This document shows positions 1 through 10,618 of a DNA stretch of 64,000 nucleotides, one piece after another. Numbering within the stretch: position 1 is the stretch's first letter; the number at the start of each line of letters is the position of its first letter. The notes beneath the pieces were generated by a model. The model was not told the DNA's origin and ran no database searches. It saw only the letters and a program-made list of their open reading frames with translations. Origin of the DNA: an uncultured SAR86 cluster bacterium (GTDB taxonomy: Bacteria; Pseudomonadota; Gammaproteobacteria; Magnimaribacterales; D2472); contig CACOEZ010000001.1 of assembly GCA_902626385.1 (NCBI GenBank), forward strand, positions 1-64,000, written 5' to 3'. Position numbers and translations under genes: made by a program.

Positions 1-261
1 TCCCATTGAATTCATGAGCCAGTTTATATTTTGAGGAAGCCAGTAATTAAGCGTCTCTGATCTCCTTATGTTTACTGGATCGCCATTCAACCATCCAAAT
101 GTAAACCATAATTCCCACCCCAATGCACAAACAACAATGCCAACAATATAAAATGTTGGAACCCAATTTGGCAATGCCGACTTTCTAAAAATATAAATTA
201 AAAGTGGTATAAAAACAGCAAAATAAACAACCGCAATAACTCGAACTTCATCTAAAGACAA
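1..261 (-). CDS. Hypothetical membrane protein, C-terminus outside the window (possible TTG start at 261)
   Basis: Open frame on the minus strand to the window edge: LSLDEVRVIAVVYFAVFIPLLIYIFRKSALPNWVPTFYIVGIVVCALGWELWFTFGWLNG..., with hydrophobic segments. Confidence 0.5.
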   Translation of the reverse strand, partial: MSLDEVRVIAVVYFAVFIPLLIYIFRKSALPNWVPTFYIVGIVVCALGWELWFTFGWLNGDPVNIRRSETLNYWLPQNINWLMNSMG

Positions 262-264
262 ATC

Positions 265-846
265 TTATAATCCTAATCTATTAGTCCAGTCATCATCAGA
301 TGGTCTTTTATGATTTACTACCATCTCAACAAGTTCTGAGGGTGAATCAGAAACCAACAACTCTTTAAGGTTTGAAGATGAGATAAAACCCTCTTCAACG
401 GCTTTTTCAAACCATTTTAGTAAATAATCATAGTAACCTTCTGTATTTAGAATACCTAGAGGTTTATTTATAATTCCCAGCTGATTGCTAGCCATAATCT
501 CAGCTAATTCATCTAGTGAACCTACGCCACCAGGTAGTACTATAAATGCATCTGACCTACTCATAAATTCATCTTTCCTGTCCAATAATGTTTCTGTAAC
601 TACGATGTCTTTTAGCCTCGGATTGGCTAACTCTAAAGCATGTAAAGATTTTAAAGAAATGCCCAAAACTTCTACACCGTTGTCCAGGGCGGTGTCAGAG
701 ATAATTTTCATAAGACCAACGTTGCCGCCACCAAAGACAACATTTATACCTTTTTTTGCTAAATTCTCTGCAACGAGTTTTGCATCTTCAGCATATTTAG
801 GATTTTTTCCTTCATGAGCACCACAAAATATTGAAATATTCTTCAT
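265..846 (-). CDS. LOG family protein (TIGR00730-type Rossmann fold; cytokinin riboside 5'-monophosphate phosphoribohydrolase-like)
   Basis: 193 aa; GGGNVGLMK and LPGGVGSLDELAE (PGGxGTxxE-type) motifs. Confidence 0.9.
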   Translation of the reverse strand: MKNISIFCGAHEGKNPKYAEDAKLVAENLAKKGINVVFGGGNVGLMKIISDTALDNGVEVLGISLKSLHALELANPRLKDIVVTETLLDRKDEFMSRSDAFIVLPGGVGSLDELAEIMASNQLGIINKPLGILNTEGYYDYLLKWFEKAVEEGFISSSNLKELLVSDSPSELVEMVVNHKRPSDDDWTNRLGL

Positions 847-852
847 ATGTTT

Positions 853-1290
853 TTAGACCTTAAAATTAAAAGTTACTGGGCCCTTATTATTCATTGAAAC
901 TTCCATAAATGCTCCAAACTTTCCCTCTTTGACTTTATTAGACAATTTCTTAAATTCTCTAATAAATTCATCATACAGCAATTTCGCATCATCAGGTTTC
1001 GCTGCTTTATGAAAACTTGGCTTATTACCTTTGTTTGTTATTGCAGCAAGTGTAAATTGGCTGATAATTAAAATCTCTTCGTCGCTATTTTTCAAAGATA
1101 GTGAAGTGATACCTTTTGAGCCATCTAACATCTTAAAGTTAAATATCTTATGCGCCATCTCTTTTGAAGTTTCTAAACAATCTTGTTGCTCAATACAGAT
1201 GAATACTAATATGCCCTCATGAATAGAAGAATATTCTTCATTTTCAATTATTACTGAAGCCTGAGAAACTCTTTGAACAGTTGCTAACAA
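853..1290 (-). CDS. dtd: D-aminoacyl-tRNA deacylase
   Basis: 145 aa; MLATVQRVSQASV N-terminus, SQFTLAA and NKGPVTFNF motifs of the DTD family. Confidence 0.95.
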   Translation of the reverse strand: MLATVQRVSQASVIIENEEYSSIHEGILVFICIEQQDCLETSKEMAHKIFNFKMLDGSKGITSLSLKNSDEEILIISQFTLAAITNKGNKPSFHKAAKPDDAKLLYDEFIREFKKLSNKVKEGKFGAFMEVSMNNKGPVTFNFKV

Positions 1291-1293
1291 GCT

Positions 1294-2301
1294 CTATCTG
1301 TCTTCTAGATCTTCTTCCCATTGACCAAGAGAAGCTAATTTATTCATCTCTGCTCTATGAGATAGTTCATCCTGGGATATAAAAACATTTTCAGGTTTTC
1401 CCCCCCAAGCTTTAAGAGCAGCAGCTTGTAAGGCACGTCCATAAGAAAAACTTAGTTTCCAGGAAAATCCACCTATTTTGTTCATAGCATCTAGATGCGC
1501 AGTTGCTAGAACATCTGATTGTCCGCCAGATAAAAATGCTATTCCTGGTAATTCTTGAGGTACATTCTTAGTAAGAACATCAATAGTTTTTTTTGCGACT
1601 TCATCAATCCCAGCTTGAGTAGGGCAATTTGAACCAGATGTAACCATATTTGGTTTTAATAGAGTTCCTTTTAAGTTGACTCCATGTTTTTCTAGATGCT
1701 CAAATAAGGCATTAAGAGATCTATCAGTAGCGTCGTAGCAATCTTCTATTGAATGATTGCCATCCATCAGAACTTCTGGCTCAACAATAGGAACCATCCC
1801 ATTATCTTGTGCACATTTTGCATACTGCGCAAGAGCATCCATATTTGCATTAATACATTTATCAGTTGGGATACCTTCTCCGATATTAATTACTGCTCGC
1901 CATTTAGTGAATTTTGCACCCATCTCAGCATATTCTTTCAATCTCTCGCTAAGACCATCAAGGCCAACTGTCACGGTCTCGCCCGGGCAATTCTCAATTT
2001 GCTGAAGTCCTTTATCAACTTTGATGCCCGGTAGGGCTCCTTGACTAGATATTAGATCTCTTAAAAGTGTGCCATCAGAGGCTACCTGTCGTATTGTTTC
2101 GTCAAATAAAATTACTCCGCCAATATTTCCCTTCATGCCTTCAGACCTGAATAACATTTCTCTGTAATCTCTTCTGTTTTCTTCAGTTGACTCTACGCCA
2201 ATAGAATCAAATCTTTTACCACAAGTAGGATTGCTCTCGTCAGCTGCCAAAATACCCTTACCGTCTGAAACAATATAATTTGCTATTTCTTCTATAGTCA
2301 T
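1294..2301 (-). CDS. fbaB: Class I fructose-bisphosphate aldolase
   Basis: 335 aa; GKGILAADES, FTKWRAV, GTLLKPNMV, FLSGGQSD class I aldolase motifs. Confidence 0.95.
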   Translation of the reverse strand: MTIEEIANYIVSDGKGILAADESNPTCGKRFDSIGVESTEENRRDYREMLFRSEGMKGNIGGVILFDETIRQVASDGTLLRDLISSQGALPGIKVDKGLQQIENCPGETVTVGLDGLSERLKEYAEMGAKFTKWRAVINIGEGIPTDKCINANMDALAQYAKCAQDNGMVPIVEPEVLMDGNHSIEDCYDATDRSLNALFEHLEKHGVNLKGTLLKPNMVTSGSNCPTQAGIDEVAKKTIDVLTKNVPQELPGIAFLSGGQSDVLATAHLDAMNKIGGFSWKLSFSYGRALQAAALKAWGGKPENVFISQDELSHRAEMNKLASLGQWEEDLEDR

Positions 2302-2304
2302 TTT

Positions 2305-3459
2305 TTACCCCTCCTTATCTTTAGCATTCAAAGCTTTAATTGATGGAAGGATTTTACCTTCCATAAACTCAAGAAATGCTCCTCCACCTGTAGAACAATA
2401 TGATACATCATCTGAATTAATATATTTATTGATAGCGGATAATGTTTCTCCACCTCCGGCGATTGAAAATGCATCTGATTTTGCAATAGCTTCAGATATA
2501 TCTTTTGTTCCTTTCTCAAATAATTTATTTTCAAAAACACCCATTGGTCCGTTCCAAAGAATTGTCTTAGATGAAGATAGTATTTCGTAAACATCTTTTT
2601 CTATATATAAATCTAAAATCATGTCATCATTTTTGATTTCTTCAATGAATTTTTCTTGTATATTTTCTCCTTCAAAAGTTTTTGACGTTATCACTTTTTT
2701 AGGTAAAAGAATTTTACCGTCACTTAAAATCTCTTTAGCAACTCCGATCATGGATTCTTCAATTAAAGAATTTCCAACATTAAAACCAGCAGCGCTAATA
2801 AAAGTATTGGCTATGCCTCCGCCAACAATTATATTTTTAGCAACACAATTAATATGCTGAATTAATTCGAGCTTTGTAGATACTTTTGCTCCACCTATAA
2901 CAGCAACATATGGATCTTCATAATTATTTAGTGCTTTTGTAAGAAAATTATTCTCTTTTTCAAGAAGTAGTCCAGCACATGCAATTTTTGATTGCTCAAT
3001 TGCTGAATGAGTAGAGGCCTGTTCTCTGTGCGCAGTTCCAAAAGCATCAAATACATATATATCTCCAAGGTTAGCAAGCTTCAGTCCTAGCTCATTAGAG
3101 TTTATTTTTTCTCCATGAAAAAATCTTATATTTTCAAGAAGTTGAATGTCTGAATTAGTATTAAAAATTTTATTAGATTCTGGGCTATCTATTAACTCAC
3201 AACATTGATTAATTATTTTTGACAGATGCTCTGCGACTGGTCGTAGGGAAAATTGTTCATCAAAATTTCCTTCAGACGGTCTTCCAAGATGACTTATAAG
3301 TAGAATCTTTGCCTTATTTTTGAGCGCGTGCTCAATAGAAGGTAAACATGCCTCTATCCTTGTAGCATCAAGAACAATTCCATCTTTTAGTGGCACATTC
3401 ATATCGACTCTCATAACAAGGTTTTTATTGGTTATATCTATTGAGGTGAGATTAATCAT
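2305..3459 (-). CDS. pgk: Phosphoglycerate kinase
   Basis: 384 aa; RVDMNVPLKDG, LISHLGRP, VIGGAKVSTK, STGGGAFLEF motifs. Confidence 0.97.
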   Translation of the reverse strand: MINLTSIDITNKNLVMRVDMNVPLKDGIVLDATRIEACLPSIEHALKNKAKILLISHLGRPSEGNFDEQFSLRPVAEHLSKIINQCCELIDSPESNKIFNTNSDIQLLENIRFFHGEKINSNELGLKLANLGDIYVFDAFGTAHREQASTHSAIEQSKIACAGLLLEKENNFLTKALNNYEDPYVAVIGGAKVSTKLELIQHINCVAKNIIVGGGIANTFISAAGFNVGNSLIEESMIGVAKEILSDGKILLPKKVITSKTFEGENIQEKFIEEIKNDDMILDLYIEKDVYEILSSSKTILWNGPMGVFENKLFEKGTKDISEAIAKSDAFSIAGGGETLSAINKYINSDDVSYCSTGGGAFLEFMEGKILPSIKALNAKDKEG

Positions 3460-5491
3460 TAATTAATGATTTTGCGGTCTCAATTACGTTTGTCTTATTA
3501 AAACCAAAATGATCTAGTAATTGACTACCAGGTGCAGATTCTCCGAATGTTTCTATTCCTATTACTTTATCGCTTCTGTTTAAAATTCTATACCAAGAAT
3601 TTGGGTGAGCACATTCCACTACAAGCACTGGTTTGTTAGGATTGATAACCTTATTCTGATATTCATTAGGTTGCTCTAGGAAAACATCTAAAGATGGCAT
3701 TGAAACAACGTTTGCTTTAATTGATATATTTTTTAGTTCTTCTGTTGCATCTTGTACTAACTGGACTTCGCTTCCAGTTCCAATAATTGTTAAGTCTGGT
3801 TCTTCATTTTCTTCAAGCAAATAGCCTCCCATTTCAATGCAGGAAACTTGTTCGGATGTTCGTTTAATAGGAACTGTTCCTTGTCTACTAAAAATTAAGC
3901 AAGTTGGTGTTTTATTTGAGCTAACAGCAGCTTTCCATGCAACTGCTGTTTCAACTAGGTCTGCTGGCCTCCAATTATTTAAGTTGGGTGTTGACCTCAA
4001 GGTTACCATATGTTCAATAGGTTGGTGAGTAGGTCCGTCTTCACCGAGCGCGACAGAATCATGTGTATAAACAAATATATTTGGCAACCCCATAAGAGCT
4101 GAAAGTCTGACTGCGTTTCTCGCATAATCGGTGAAAACTAAAAAAGTTGCACCATAGGGCTTTATGCCTCCATGAAGAACCATGCCATTCATAATGGCTG
4201 ACATCCCAAATTCTCTAACCCCGTAATTAATGTGATTTCCTGAAGGATTTTCGTTTGAAAATGTTGTGCTTGAGGCTGAAAATGTATTATTTGATGGGGT
4301 TAAATCTGCTGAACCACCTAGAAGTTCTGGCATTTCTTTCACAAAAAAATCTAAACATACCTTTGATGCTTTTCTTGTTGCCATGGAAGAATCATTTGAA
4401 CAACAATCATTAAGAAATTCTTCAAACTTTGTTTGGAAATTATTTGGCATCGCTGCTTCGATTCTTCTAAGTAACTCGGATGAATCATTTGGATAATTAT
4501 CTTGATATGTTTTTATTATATTATCCCAATCTGAATTTAATTCAGCCCCAGAATTTTTTGAGTCCCAAAAATCATATACCTCTTGGGGAACTTCAAATGG
4601 CGAATAAATCCAACCAAGTGCCTCTCTTGTTTTTTCAATTTCTTCTTCACCTAGCGGTGCGCCATGAACATCAGCTGAACCTGCTTTATTTGGAGAGCCG
4701 AAGCCGATTGTTGTTTTACAAAATATCATAGAGGGTTTATTAGATTCCTCTTTTGCCTTTTTAATAGCATTATCAATCTCATCTACGTTATGGCCATCCA
4801 CACAGATTGTTTGCCAACCATAGCTTTTGAACCTATCAACAGAATCATCTGTGAACCAGTTTTTTATTTCCCCATCTATAGAAATACCGTTTTCATCATA
4901 AAAACAAATTAATTTTCCAAGATTATGTGTTCCTGCAAATGAGCAAGCTTCATGGGATATCCCTTCCATTAAACAACCATCTCCTAAAAAAACATATGTA
5001 AAATGATCAATAGGCTTTATATCCTCTTTATTGAATTGAGCAGCTAAAATCTTTTCTGAAATTGCCATACCAACTCCATTTGCAATCCCTTGACCTAAAG
5101 GTCCTGTGGTTGTTTCAACACCAATGTCTATATCGTATTCTGGATGTCCAGGAGTTTTTGATTTTAACTGTCTAAAGTCCTTAATGTCTTCTATTGAAAG
5201 CTCATATCCAGTTAAGTGCAATAAGCTATATAAAAGCATTGAGCCATGACCGTTTGATAAAACAAACCTGTCCCTGTTGAACCAGGTTGGATTTGAGGGA
5301 TTGTGTTTAAGATGTTTACTCCATAAAACAGTAGCTATTTCAGCCATTCCCATAGGCATACCAGGATGTCCAGACTTTGCTTTTTGTACAGCATCAGCTG
5401 ACAAAAATCTAAGAACATTTATATGGTCTAATTGATGCAATTGAATAACCTCTGGTTTAAATGATAATAATATTTTTGTAGACAAAAGCAT
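3452..5491 (-). CDS. tkt: Transketolase (true start may lie downstream of the ORF start)
   Basis: 679 aa; SGHPGMPMGMA, GPLGQGIANGVGMA, GDGCLMEG, THDSVALGEDGPTHQPIEH motifs. Confidence 0.95.
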   Translation of the reverse strand: MLLSTKILLSFKPEVIQLHQLDHINVLRFLSADAVQKAKSGHPGMPMGMAEIATVLWSKHLKHNPSNPTWFNRDRFVLSNGHGSMLLYSLLHLTGYELSIEDIKDFRQLKSKTPGHPEYDIDIGVETTTGPLGQGIANGVGMAISEKILAAQFNKEDIKPIDHFTYVFLGDGCLMEGISHEACSFAGTHNLGKLICFYDENGISIDGEIKNWFTDDSVDRFKSYGWQTICVDGHNVDEIDNAIKKAKEESNKPSMIFCKTTIGFGSPNKAGSADVHGAPLGEEEIEKTREALGWIYSPFEVPQEVYDFWDSKNSGAELNSDWDNIIKTYQDNYPNDSSELLRRIEAAMPNNFQTKFEEFLNDCCSNDSSMATRKASKVCLDFFVKEMPELLGGSADLTPSNNTFSASSTTFSNENPSGNHINYGVREFGMSAIMNGMVLHGGIKPYGATFLVFTDYARNAVRLSALMGLPNIFVYTHDSVALGEDGPTHQPIEHMVTLRSTPNLNNWRPADLVETAVAWKAAVSSNKTPTCLIFSRQGTVPIKRTSEQVSCIEMGGYLLEENEEPDLTIIGTGSEVQLVQDATEELKNISIKANVVSMPSLDVFLEQPNEYQNKVINPNKPVLVVECAHPNSWYRILNRSDKVIGIETFGESAPGSQLLDHFGFNKTNVIETAKSLIND

Positions 5492-5601
5492 AGGTATAAA
5501 TAGATATTTTGTTATAAAATGTTCGATAGTGGTTTTTGCCTTCTTTTAAATAAATTTTTTTAAAATTGCTCTAAAATTCACAAAATTCAGGGAGAAAATT
5601 T

Positions 5602-6753
5602 ATGAGTTATATATTTACATCGGAATCAGTATCTGCGGGACATCCAGATAAAGTATGCGATCAGATTTCGGATGCCGTTCTTGATGCGTATTTAGCTGAA
5701 GATCCAAATAGCAGGGTCGCTTGTGAAACTATGATTAAAAATAATATGGTCTTTATTGCAGGGGAAATTACTTCCACAGGCAGTCCTGATCTAGAACCAG
5801 TTGTAAGAAAAACAATAAATGAAATTGGATACGATACTGATGAATACGGTTTTAATGGTGATTCTTGTGAATTTACAAATTTGGTTTTTGAGCAGTCTCC
5901 CGATATTTCTCAAGGAGTTACTGAAGGAGAGGGAGAAAATCTTGAACAAGGTGCCGGCGATCAAGGTCTTATGTTTGGTTATGCGTGTACTGAGACAGAG
6001 TCTCTAATGCCACTTCCTATTGATTTATCTCATAGATTAGTTAAAAAACAGGCTGATGTAATGAAAGAGAATGGTCTTTCATGGTTAAGGCCAGATGCTA
6101 AAAGTCAAGTCAGTGCAATATATTCAGATGATGGCAAAACAATCGAAGGTTTATCTGCAATTGTTTTATCAACTCAGCATGATGAAAATGTCAGTCAGGA
6201 TGAAATCAAAGAAGGCGTAATGGAAAGTATTATTAAACCAATTGTACCAAGTGAATGGATACTTGATTCAACTAAAATTTTCATTAATCCTACTGGTAAA
6301 TTCGTTATTGGAGGACCAGTAGGCGATTGTGGTTTAACTGGAAGAAAAATTATTGTAGATACATATGGAGGCATGGCGAGACATGGCGGTGGTGCTTTTT
6401 CTGGCAAAGATCCATCAAAGGTGGATAGATCAGCAGCTTATGCGGCAAGATATGTTGCAAAAAATATTGTTGCTGCTGGACTTGCAGATTACTGCGAAAT
6501 TCAAGTTTCTTATGCTATCGGGGTAGCAAAACCAACTTCAATAAATGTTAATACTTTTAATAGTGAAAAAATTTCTAAAGATGCTATTGAAAAAATCGTT
6601 GAAGAGCATTTTGATTTAAGGCCGAAAAGTCTTATTAATATGCTTGATCTAAAGAGACCCATTTATCAACCAACTGCAGCATACGGTCATTTTGGAAGAA
6701 CAGATATTGATCTAACCTGGGAAAGAACAGATAAAGTTTCAGAAATTTCATAA
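5602..6753 (+). CDS. metK: S-adenosylmethionine synthase
   Basis: 383 aa; [55 protein letters not shown]. Confidence 0.98.
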   Translation: MSYIFTSESVSAGHPDKVCDQISDAVLDAYLAEDPNSRVACETMIKNNMVFIAGEITSTGSPDLEPVVRKTINEIGYDTDEYGFNGDSCEFTNLVFEQSPDISQGVTEGEGENLEQGAGDQGLMFGYACTETESLMPLPIDLSHRLVKKQADVMKENGLSWLRPDAKSQVSAIYSDDGKTIEGLSAIVLSTQHDENVSQDEIKEGVMESIIKPIVPSEWILDSTKIFINPTGKFVIGGPVGDCGLTGRKIIVDTYGGMARHGGGAFSGKDPSKVDRSAAYAARYVAKNIVAAGLADYCEIQVSYAIGVAKPTSINVNTFNSEKISKDAIEKIVEEHFDLRPKSLINMLDLKRPIYQPTAAYGHFGRTDIDLTWERTDKVSEIS

Positions 6754-6777
6754 AAATAATTTAATAAAGGAAAAAAA

Positions 6778-8172
6778 ATGGAAAATGATTATAAAGTAGC
6801 AGATATCAATTTAGCTGAATTCGGAAGAAGAGAGATCTCTCTTGCTGAAAATGAGATGCCTGCATTAATGGCATTAAGAGAAAAATATAGATCGGAGCAA
6901 CCTCTTGCAGGTGCAAAGATAATGGGCTGCATTCATATGACAATCCAGACAGCTGTTCTAATGGAAACTCTAATAGACCTAGGAGCAGAGCTAAGATGGT
7001 CATCCTGTAATATTTTTTCTACTCAAGATCATGCTGCCGCAGCAATGGCAGCTAAAGGTGTTCCTGTGTTTGCATGGAAGGGTGAAACAGAAGAAGAATT
7101 CGAGTGGTGCATTGAGCAGACTATTTGTAAAGATGGAAAACCATGGGACGCAAATATGATTCTTGACGACGGTAGCGACCTAACAGCAATGGTGCATGAA
7201 AAATTTCCTGAAATGCTCGAAACAATTCATGGTGTTTCAGAAGAAACCACAACTGGGGTGCATAGATTAAAAGAAATGCTTGAAAAAGGTGAGCTCAAGG
7301 TTCCTGCAATAAATGTAAATGATTCAGTAACAAAAGCAAAAAACGATAATAAATACGGTTGTAGACACAGTTTAAATGATGCTTTAAAAAGAGGAACGGA
7401 CATGTTGCTCTCTGGTAAAAAAGGACTTGTCATAGGATATGGTGATGTGGGAAAAGGATCGGCAGCTAGTTTGGCTCAAGAGGGAATGATTGTAAGTGTA
7501 GTTGAATCAGACCCTATATGCGCTATGCAAGCATGCATGGATGGTTTTTCAGTTGTTTCATGTTACAAAGATGGAGTTGTAACAAGAGATGCATCTGACA
7601 TTAATATGCAAGTTATGGGAGATACTGATCTTGTAGTAACCACGACAGGTAATGTAAATGTGTGTGATTCTGCAATGTTGAGCACTCTAAAAAATACAGC
7701 TGTAGTTTGTAATATTGGTCACTTTGATAATGAAATTGATACAGCATACATGAGAGATAACTTTTACTGGGACGAAATAAAGCCCCAAGTTCATAGAATT
7801 TTCAGAGATACTGCTCCTGATGGAACTCCTGATTTATCAAGCAAGAATTATATAATTCTTCTTGCTGAAGGCAGGCTTGTAAATCTTGGTAATGCTACCG
7901 GTCATCCAAGTAGAATAATGGACGGCTCTTTTGCGAACCAAGTTTTGGCTCAAATACATTTATACAAACAGGGCTTCGCCAATATAAATGATGAAGATAC
8001 AAGAGCTGAAATGATAACTGTTGAGGTTTTGCCGAAAAAGTTAGATGAGGAAGTTGCAAGTCTTATGGTCGAAGGATTTGGTGGGACAGTCACCAAACTG
8101 ACAAAAGATCAAGCAGATTATATAAATGTCCCACAGGATGGGCCATTTAAAGAAGAGAGTTATAAGTACTAA
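6778..8172 (+). CDS. ahcY: Adenosylhomocysteinase
   Basis: 464 aa; [34 protein letters not shown], ends PFKEESYKY. Confidence 0.98.
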   Translation: MENDYKVADINLAEFGRREISLAENEMPALMALREKYRSEQPLAGAKIMGCIHMTIQTAVLMETLIDLGAELRWSSCNIFSTQDHAAAAMAAKGVPVFAWKGETEEEFEWCIEQTICKDGKPWDANMILDDGSDLTAMVHEKFPEMLETIHGVSEETTTGVHRLKEMLEKGELKVPAINVNDSVTKAKNDNKYGCRHSLNDALKRGTDMLLSGKKGLVIGYGDVGKGSAASLAQEGMIVSVVESDPICAMQACMDGFSVVSCYKDGVVTRDASDINMQVMGDTDLVVTTTGNVNVCDSAMLSTLKNTAVVCNIGHFDNEIDTAYMRDNFYWDEIKPQVHRIFRDTAPDGTPDLSSKNYIILLAEGRLVNLGNATGHPSRIMDGSFANQVLAQIHLYKQGFANINDEDTRAEMITVEVLPKKLDEEVASLMVEGFGGTVTKLTKDQADYINVPQDGPFKEESYKY

Positions 8173-8216
8173 TTTTTAAATACCAATTGTGTTCATAGTC
8201 GCCCAAAATTTAAGCC

Positions 8217-8300
8217 ATGAAACAGTCTAATTACTTTTTATTAGTCTTTTTGTCATTTCTAATAATAGGATGTGGTGTAAAAGGACCAATTATATTTTAA
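8217..8300 (+). CDS. lptM: Minimal LptM/YifL-type lipoprotein (27 aa), below the ORF-track size cutoff
   Basis: Hand-translated: MKQSNYFLLVFLSFLIIGCGVKGPIIF*. Signal peptide plus lipobox IIGC, then CGxKGP as in E. coli YifL/LptM (GCGLKGPLYFP); immediately upstream of dapF as in E. coli. Confidence 0.8.
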   Translation: MKQSNYFLLVFLSFLIIGCGVKGPIIF

Positions 8301-8321
8301 AAGTTTTCTAAAACTTTCTTT

Positions 8322-9107
8322 ATGGTAATCAAATTTGAAAAATGGCATGGAAATGGCAATGATTTTGTTATCTTAAACACTATTGATAACAGAGTTAAAA
8401 TTACGAAAAACTTCATTAAAAAAATTTCAAATAGAAATAAAGGTATAGGTTTTGATCAATTAATAATTGCTGAGCTGCCAACAAAAGATAATCATGACTT
8501 CTTCGTTAGATTTTTTAACGCTGATGGATCGGAGGCAAATATGTGTATCAATGGTCTTCGCTGTGCTGCCTCCTATATCTGGAAAAATAATTTTGCTCCA
8601 CTCAGGCAAATAACTTTCATGACGAAAAAAAACATTATTAAATCAAATCCAATTAATTTATCAGGTGTATCAATGTATATGGATAAGCCTGAAGAAATTA
8701 AAGATAAAATAGTTGCTAACTCTTTAAAAAAAATATTAAAAACTCCTTTCAAAATATTTAATATTGGCAACAATCATTTATGCGTAAAAATGAACTCAAT
8801 TGAAAAATATGATTTAGATAGTTTGTATATAAGATTGCCAGCCTCAGTAAAAAAAATGGATATAAATCTTAGTATTTATGAAATTCAAAAAAATAAGATT
8901 CTAATAAGAACTTATGAAAATGGAGTTGGTGAAACATTATCATGTGGCTCAGCTTCCCTTTGCCTAGCATCACAATTTACAGAAAAAACAAAAAGCAATG
9001 TCAAAATAGCTTCGATTGGTGGAAAATTAAATTTTAAAAGATTTGGAAATGGTATATTAATTACAGGCGATACAAATTTTATATTTGAAGGAAATGTAAA
9101 TGGCTAA
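8322..9107 (+). CDS. dapF: Diaminopimelate epimerase
   Basis: 261 aa; KWHGNGNDFV, FNADGSEANMCINGLRC, ENGVGETLSCGSAS. Confidence 0.95.
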   Translation: MVIKFEKWHGNGNDFVILNTIDNRVKITKNFIKKISNRNKGIGFDQLIIAELPTKDNHDFFVRFFNADGSEANMCINGLRCAASYIWKNNFAPLRQITFMTKKNIIKSNPINLSGVSMYMDKPEEIKDKIVANSLKKILKTPFKIFNIGNNHLCVKMNSIEKYDLDSLYIRLPASVKKMDINLSIYEIQKNKILIRTYENGVGETLSCGSASLCLASQFTEKTKSNVKIASIGGKLNFKRFGNGILITGDTNFIFEGNVNG

Positions 9108-9732
9108 AAAATTAGATTCTAAGGACGTTGAATTATTTTTATTAGATAATTTAGATTTCTTTGAAACCAGGGAATCATTGGTTAGTGAGTTGAAATTTAA
9201 ACATTCACAAAGTTCTGCTTCCTCAATCCTAGAAAGACAAGTCATAAAACTCAGAGAAGAACACAAAAATATTATTGAGCTCCTAAGATCATTTATTGAT
9301 ACTGCATCCATTAATGAAGATTTATTTAAAAAATCTAAGGATCTTACACTTAAGATACTTGAATCAGATACTGAAGGAGATATAAAAAAAACAGTTGAAC
9401 AAAGTTTTAAAAAAGACTTTGAAGTCGATAAATGTATGCTTGAGTTTTATGACAACGATGCACTTGATAAAATAGAGAATGCAACTGGTCTTTCTATGCA
9501 TAAAGGAGCCATTCATTGTGGATCTTTTTCAAACGAGAAAATGTTATTTCTTTTTAGTGATAAAAAAATTGAGTCTTTGGTTATTGCTGTAATTGTCATT
9601 GGAGAAAAAATAGGGCTATTAAAACTAGGCAGCTACGATAGAACAAAATATCTTGGAGATGAGGATACAACCTTTATAGAATACATAAGAGACGTACTTG
9701 AAAAAAAATTAACATCAAGCTATGGAAAATGA
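9100..9732 (+). CDS. DUF484 family protein
   Basis: 210 aa; lies between dapF and xerC as in other gammaproteobacteria; GAF-like DUF484 architecture. Confidence 0.8.
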   Translation: MAKKLDSKDVELFLLDNLDFFETRESLVSELKFKHSQSSASSILERQVIKLREEHKNIIELLRSFIDTASINEDLFKKSKDLTLKILESDTEGDIKKTVEQSFKKDFEVDKCMLEFYDNDALDKIENATGLSMHKGAIHCGSFSNEKMLFLFSDKKIESLVIAVIVIGEKIGLLKLGSYDRTKYLGDEDTTFIEYIRDVLEKKLTSSYGK

Positions 9733-10618
9733 AACATTTATTAACAAAAATGTTGAAGAGTATATATCTTATATTGCGGACGTAAAAAATCTTTCAAAAA
9801 ATACTACTAATTCATATAAAAGAGACTTAAATAAATTCGCAAATTTTGTAATAGGTCTAGAAATTACTAACTATAGCTCTATCAATGATGAAATATGTTC
9901 GGCGTGGATTGGTGACTTATTTTCTGATGGTATTAATCCGAGAAGTATTCAGAGACATCTGTCATCAGCAAAGGGATTTTTTAAATATTTAAAGAAAAAT
10001 GGATTAGTAAATACGTCTCCATTTGATTTAATTTCTGCACCAAAAACTCCTAGCAATCTTCCTGACGTGTTGTCTCCGGAGGATGTAGAGCAGTTATTAA
10101 ACTTCAAGCCGTCTTCTCTGGTTGAAGTCAGAGATATGGCCATTGTTGAATTAATTTATTCTTCTGGATTAAGGGTTTCAGAGGCAATAGATATTGATAT
10201 TGCAGATTTTGAAGAGGATATGAGCTTTCTTAGAGTAATTGGCAAGGGTTCAAAAACAAGGTTAGTGCCATTGGGGAAATTTGCTATAAATGCAATTAAA
10301 AACTGGTTAATTGAAAGAGAAAAAATCGTTAATAATACAGATGCCCTTTTCTTAAACTCAAAAGGCACAAGACTTTCAGTAAGAAGTGTGCAAATTAGAT
10401 TAAAGAAAATGGCTCTCAAGCAAGGTCTTCCTCCAATATATCCTCATATGTTGAGACATAGTTTTGCAACACATATGCTTGAATCAAGTGGCGATTTGAG
10501 AACAATTCAAGAACTTCTAGGTCATAGCTCATTGTCAACCACTCAAATATACACAAAATTAGATTATCAGCATCTTGCAAAAATTTATGATCAAGCTCAT
10601 CCAAGGGCAAAGAAGTGA
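9722..10618 (+). CDS. xerC: Tyrosine recombinase XerC
   Basis: 298 aa; LIYSSGLRVSEA, PHMLRHSFATHMLESSGDLRTIQELLGHSSLSTTQIYTKLD (R-HxxR-H-Y). Confidence 0.93.
   Translation: MENETFINKNVEEYISYIADVKNLSKNTTNSYKRDLNKFANFVIGLEITNYSSINDEICSAWIGDLFSDGINPRSIQRHLSSAKGFFKYLKKNGLVNTSPFDLISAPKTPSNLPDVLSPEDVEQLLNFKPSSLVEVRDMAIVELIYSSGLRVSEAIDIDIADFEEDMSFLRVIGKGSKTRLVPLGKFAINAIKNWLIEREKIVNNTDALFLNSKGTRLSVRSVQIRLKKMALKQGLPPIYPHMLRHSFATHMLESSGDLRTIQELLGHSSLSTTQIYTKLDYQHLAKIYDQAHPRAKK

Noticed and set aside
485-817. 110-aa ORF on the + strand
   Set aside because: Fully antisense to the well-supported LOG family gene; no family motifs. Shadow ORF.
1753-2034. ORFs of 93 and 82 aa on the + strand
   Set aside because: Antisense to class I aldolase coding sequence; no recognisable motifs.
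5492-5601. Possible SAM-responsive riboswitch upstream of metK
   Set aside because: The tkt/metK spacer is only about 110 bp and very A/T-rich; I could not recognise the conserved core of any SAM riboswitch class. An Rfam cmscan would be needed.
6754-6777. Possible SAH riboswitch upstream of ahcY
   Set aside because: Only 24 nt separate metK and ahcY, too short for a known SAH riboswitch.
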